Source: Pseudomonadota bacterium (GTDB taxonomy: Bacteria > Pseudomonadota > Gammaproteobacteria > Burkholderiales > Gallionellaceae). Taken from it: DNA of 64,000 nt. A model generated the notes under the pieces. It was not told the origin of the DNA and made no database searches. It saw only the letters and a program-made list of their open reading frames with translations. Positions 61,775-64,000 of the stretch are shown piece after piece. The DNA is taken from contig JAJXVB010000003.1 in NCBI GenBank assembly GCA_021782365.1, positions 62,001-126,000 on the forward strand. The letters are read 5' to 3'. The translations under genes were made by a program, and so were the position numbers. Each line of letters opens with the position of its first letter. The stretch's first letter is position 1.

Positions 61775-62010
61775 GGCTTGCGCACCTTGATCTTGGTCGC
61801 TTCATTGCGCCTCAAAAGGATGTCTGTCGTGCCTATCCTCACCTGCAGCGGGCCTGAGAAGCTGGCCTTCCTGATGAGCTCGATCTGTTTTCCGCTGCGG
61901 AATCCCAGCGCGAGCAGACGCTGATGCAGCGCCTCTTCGGCATGGATGGAGACGATGGTGGCAATGTCGCCGGTATGCAATGCGGCGAGTGTGTCGGACA
62001 TGGTAGGCAT
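61771..62010 (-). CDS. feoA: ferrous iron transport protein FeoA
   Basis: 79 residues with an SH3-like fold; regulates FeoB. Typical sequence: TLAALHTGDIATIVSIHAEEALHQRLLALGFRSGKQIELIRKA, then GPLQVRIGTTDILLRRNEATKIKV. It starts at ATG 62010 (a second ATG lies 9 bases downstream) and overlaps feoB by 4 bases. No feoC-like gene is present. The upstream spacer has several dyads but no clear Fur box. Confidence 0.93.
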   Translation of the reverse strand: MPTMSDTLAALHTGDIATIVSIHAEEALHQRLLALGFRSGKQIELIRKASFSGPLQVRIGTTDILLRRNEATKIKVRKP

Positions 62011-62253
62011 TGATCAACTCTGGGCCTACATTCTACAGGATTCACCGCCTGCCGGGCGCTGGACTTGCAGGGCAAACCGGTTAAGGATCGAGTTTTCTGG
62101 AGATCTTAACCCGGGAACCGGTAAAGTTTTCCTGGGAAGCGCCGATTAGCATGCCGCACTTCAACCCTTGACAAGGCCGGAGTCTATGCGGAAGGTATAT
62201 TTGCCCTGCCTGTTAGGTTAGAATGAGGGCTTGTCATTAAATCGAGAGTCAAA
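62011..62253. promoter_or_regulatory. dyad-rich spacer between feoA and dapA
   Basis: 243 bases between divergent genes. Two ACCGGT palindromes (62076-62081 and 62117-62122) frame a long imperfect inverted repeat, 62077-62089 with 62102-62114 (13-bp arms, one bulge on each side). TTGACA at 62168-62173 is a perfect -35 hexamer, but no -10 sits at a normal distance; TAGAAT at 62219-62224 is another partial element. No convincing Fur box was found by eye. Confidence 0.4.
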
Positions 62254-63135
62254 ATGATCAAGGGCAGTATTGTTGCAATCGTCACTCCGATGCTGGAGGA
62301 TGGCAGCCTGGATTTGCCGTCGTTTCGCGCGCTGATAGATTTCCATATCGAGCAGGGCACGGATGGCATCGGGGTGGTCGGCACCACGGGTGAGTCGCCG
62401 ACGGTGGATGTGGAGGAGCATGAGCTGCTGATTTCAGAGGCAGTCAAGCATGCGAAGGGCCGCATACCCGTGATCGCGGGGACGGGGGCCAACAGTACCC
62501 GCGAGGCGATCGAGCTTGCGGCATTCTCGAAGCGTGCCGGGGCGGATGCATCGCTTTCCGTCGTTCCTTATTACAATAGGCCGACTCAGGAAGGGCTTTA
62601 TCAGCATTTCAAGGCCATCGCGGAAGCGGTGGACATGCCGCATATCCTGTACAACGTACCTGGCCGTACGGTTGCGGATCTGAACAACGATACGGTGCTG
62701 CGCCTGGCCGAAATTCCAAACATCGTAGGCATCAAGGACGCGACTGGAAATATCGAGCGGGGCAGCGACTTGCTGCAGAGAGCGCCCAAGGATTTTGCGG
62801 TGTATAGCGGGGACGATGCGAGCGCGCTGGCCCTGATGTTGCTGGGCGGGCATGGCTCGATTTCCGTCACGGCCAATGTCGCGCCCAAGCTGATGCACGA
62901 GATGTGCATGGCGGCATTGAATGGCGATGTGTCGCGCGCAAGAGAGATCAATTTCAGACTGCTCGGACTTCACCGCAAGCTCTTTGTCGAGGCGAACCCG
63001 ATTCCCGTGAAGTGGGCGGTCGCGCGTTTGGGGCTGATGAAAAATATTTTGCGTCTCCCCTTGACGCCGATGTCTTCATCGATGTATAGCGTGGTCGAAC
63101 AAGCCATGCATGAAGCTGGCGTACTTACACGATAA
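62254..63135 (+). CDS. dapA: 4-hydroxy-tetrahydrodipicolinate synthase
   Basis: First committed step of lysine and diaminopimelate synthesis, condensing pyruvate with aspartate semialdehyde. 293 residues, with GTTGESPTV, the Tyr in [11 protein letters not shown] and the Schiff-base Lys161 in VGIKDATGN. The normal length and the adjacent bamC match the usual proteobacterial order. Confidence 0.97.
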   Translation: MIKGSIVAIVTPMLEDGSLDLPSFRALIDFHIEQGTDGIGVVGTTGESPTVDVEEHELLISEAVKHAKGRIPVIAGTGANSTREAIELAAFSKRAGADASLSVVPYYNRPTQEGLYQHFKAIAEAVDMPHILYNVPGRTVADLNNDTVLRLAEIPNIVGIKDATGNIERGSDLLQRAPKDFAVYSGDDASALALMLLGGHGSISVTANVAPKLMHEMCMAALNGDVSRAREINFRLLGLHRKLFVEANPIPVKWAVARLGLMKNILRLPLTPMSSSMYSVVEQAMHEAGVLTR

Positions 63136-63147
63136 TCAGGAAAGAAT

Positions 63148-64000
63148 ATGAAAGTTTTGCATCTGGGTGTTTGCAGTATTGCTTTGGTTTCTCTTGTTGG
63201 GTGCAGTGCGATGGGTCTCGGCAGCAAGCCCATAGATTACAAGGCGGGTGCAGCTCAAACCCCGTCTATCGAAGTGCCTCCTGGTCTTACCGCTCCTCAG
63301 ACGGACGATACATACAAGGTGGAAGGCGCCGAAGGCGAATCCGTCGCGACCTATTCCGCCTATGCCAAGGACAAGAGCGCGCCAGCGGCAGTGCACAAAG
63401 AACAGGCGCCGACGGTGTTGGCTCCCGTCAAGGGAGTGAGCATAGAGCACGACGGCACGAAGCGTTACCTGAAAGTGGATGAGTCCGCAGAACGCGTCTG
63501 GCCGGTCGTCGAGTCTTTCGTTCGCGATGCGGGGTTCAAGATCCAGAGCGAGGATCAGGCGGCGGGCATCATAGAGACGGACTGGGCAGAGAACCGCCCC
63601 AAGGATGGCAAGGACAGCGGCATCCTCACCAAGATATTCAACGGCCTCTTCTCGAGCGGAGAGCGCAATCGCTTTCGCATCCGTCTGGAGCGCGTGAAGG
63701 ATGACGGCACCAATATCTATGTCACCGAGTATGGGCAGGAGGAGGTGCTGGATTCGAGCGGCATCACCACAACCTGGAAGATGCTGCCGAACGATCCCGA
63801 GCTTGAGGCCGAGATGTTGCAGCGCCTGATGGTGCGCTTCGGTGCAAATCCGGATCAGGCGGCTGTCGCAACGGCGCAGGGGGCATCCGCTTCTGGAAGC
63901 GCGAATCTGGTTCAGATCTTCGATGGCAGCAGCATCATCGTGATCAACGACGCTTTCGACAAGAGCTGGCGCAGGGTCGGACTCGCGATCGAAAAATCCA
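63148..64000 (+). CDS. bamC: outer-membrane assembly lipoprotein BamC (C-terminus outside the window)
   Basis: 284 codons are visible. The lipobox LVGC gives lipidated Cys19. An unstructured N-terminal stretch (about 20-100) with the conserved IDYKAG and IEVPPGLTAP motifs precedes two helix-grip domains (about 105-220 and from about 250). BamC is a non-essential subunit of the BAM complex that folds outer-membrane proteins. It lies 12 bases after dapA, the conserved dapA-bamC pair. The gene runs off the end of the window. Confidence 0.94.
   Translation, partial: MKVLHLGVCSIALVSLVGCSAMGLGSKPIDYKAGAAQTPSIEVPPGLTAPQTDDTYKVEGAEGESVATYSAYAKDKSAPAAVHKEQAPTVLAPVKGVSIEHDGTKRYLKVDESAERVWPVVESFVRDAGFKIQSEDQAAGIIETDWAENRPKDGKDSGILTKIFNGLFSSGERNRFRIRLERVKDDGTNIYVTEYGQEEVLDSSGITTTWKMLPNDPELEAEMLQRLMVRFGANPDQAAVATAQGASASGSANLVQIFDGSSIIVINDAFDKSWRRVGLAIEKS

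Noticed and set aside
62011..62253. A Fur box upstream of feoAB.
   Set aside because: I could not find the GATAAT-type repeat pattern by eye; the dyads present are ACCGGT-based.

Overview
The window is a 64 kb chromosomal piece of a betaproteobacterium, most likely in the Nitrosomonadales near the Gallionellaceae. This is a judgement from protein similarity, gene order and metabolic content; no search was run. It carries a proteobacterial phosphoribulokinase (Calvin cycle), FeoAB ferrous-iron uptake, a high-potential iron-sulfur protein, and a cytochrome locus with sulfur-metabolism families. Together these suggest a lithoautotroph that handles reduced iron and/or sulfur. Genes are tightly packed on both strands. 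I see no rRNA, tRNA or CRISPR array and no intact mobile element.

Layout. 1-2087 (-): gatCAB, with gatB cut by the window edge. 2171-8626 (+): the rod-shape and wall cluster mreBCD-mrdA-rodA-rlpA. 8630-10003 (-): a TPR/glycosyltransferase-like protein. 10129-15784 (+): prfC, a small exported protein, argS, a SPOR-domain protein, dsbA and a short-chain dehydrogenase. 15785-15980: three consecutive hairpins. 15981-23375: rdgC, slt, cca, an EF-hand protein, a MidA-like methyltransferase, a pteridine-reductase-like SDR and ttcA. 23521-29247: a redox/sulfur locus made of a five-heme fusion cytochrome, an orphan periplasmic binding protein, two exported DsrE-like proteins and a porin. 29496-40732 (-): eleven tightly spaced genes from leuS down to dsbC (leuS-lptE-holA-cutA-dsbD-aroQ-accB-accC-prmA-DUF3426-dsbC). 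40980-44501 (+): prk, uvrD and a MEKHLA-domain gene. 44508-47328 (-): LOG-DUF2782-thrB-BPSS1780. 47347-50055 (+): polA. 50056-52943: an AT-rich islet with a pentapeptide-repeat membrane protein, a RES/Xre toxin-antitoxin pair and a frameshifted small gene. 52944-62010: a YidB-like gene, HiPIP-acsA, pyrG-kdsA-eno-ftsB and feoAB. 62254-64000: dapA and bamC (cut by the window end).

The most unusual part is 23.5-29.2 kb. Its cytochrome joins a triheme module of the alcohol/gluconate dehydrogenase cytochrome-subunit type to a diheme module resembling the thiosulfate dehydrogenase TsdA, including the Cys in the RVNGC-type motif. It is followed by a ModA-like binding protein without transporter partners and a secreted single-Cys DsrE-like protein. 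A second secreted single-Cys DsrE-like protein and a porin converge on them across a perfect 42-bp palindromic terminator. I infer a periplasmic sulfur or metal redox module; its substrate is unknown.

Secondary points of interest are the toxin-antitoxin pair with two matching operators 22 bp apart, a promoter plus intrinsic terminator inside the prfC leader, a possibly leaderless pyrG, and a dyad-rich feoA-dapA spacer.
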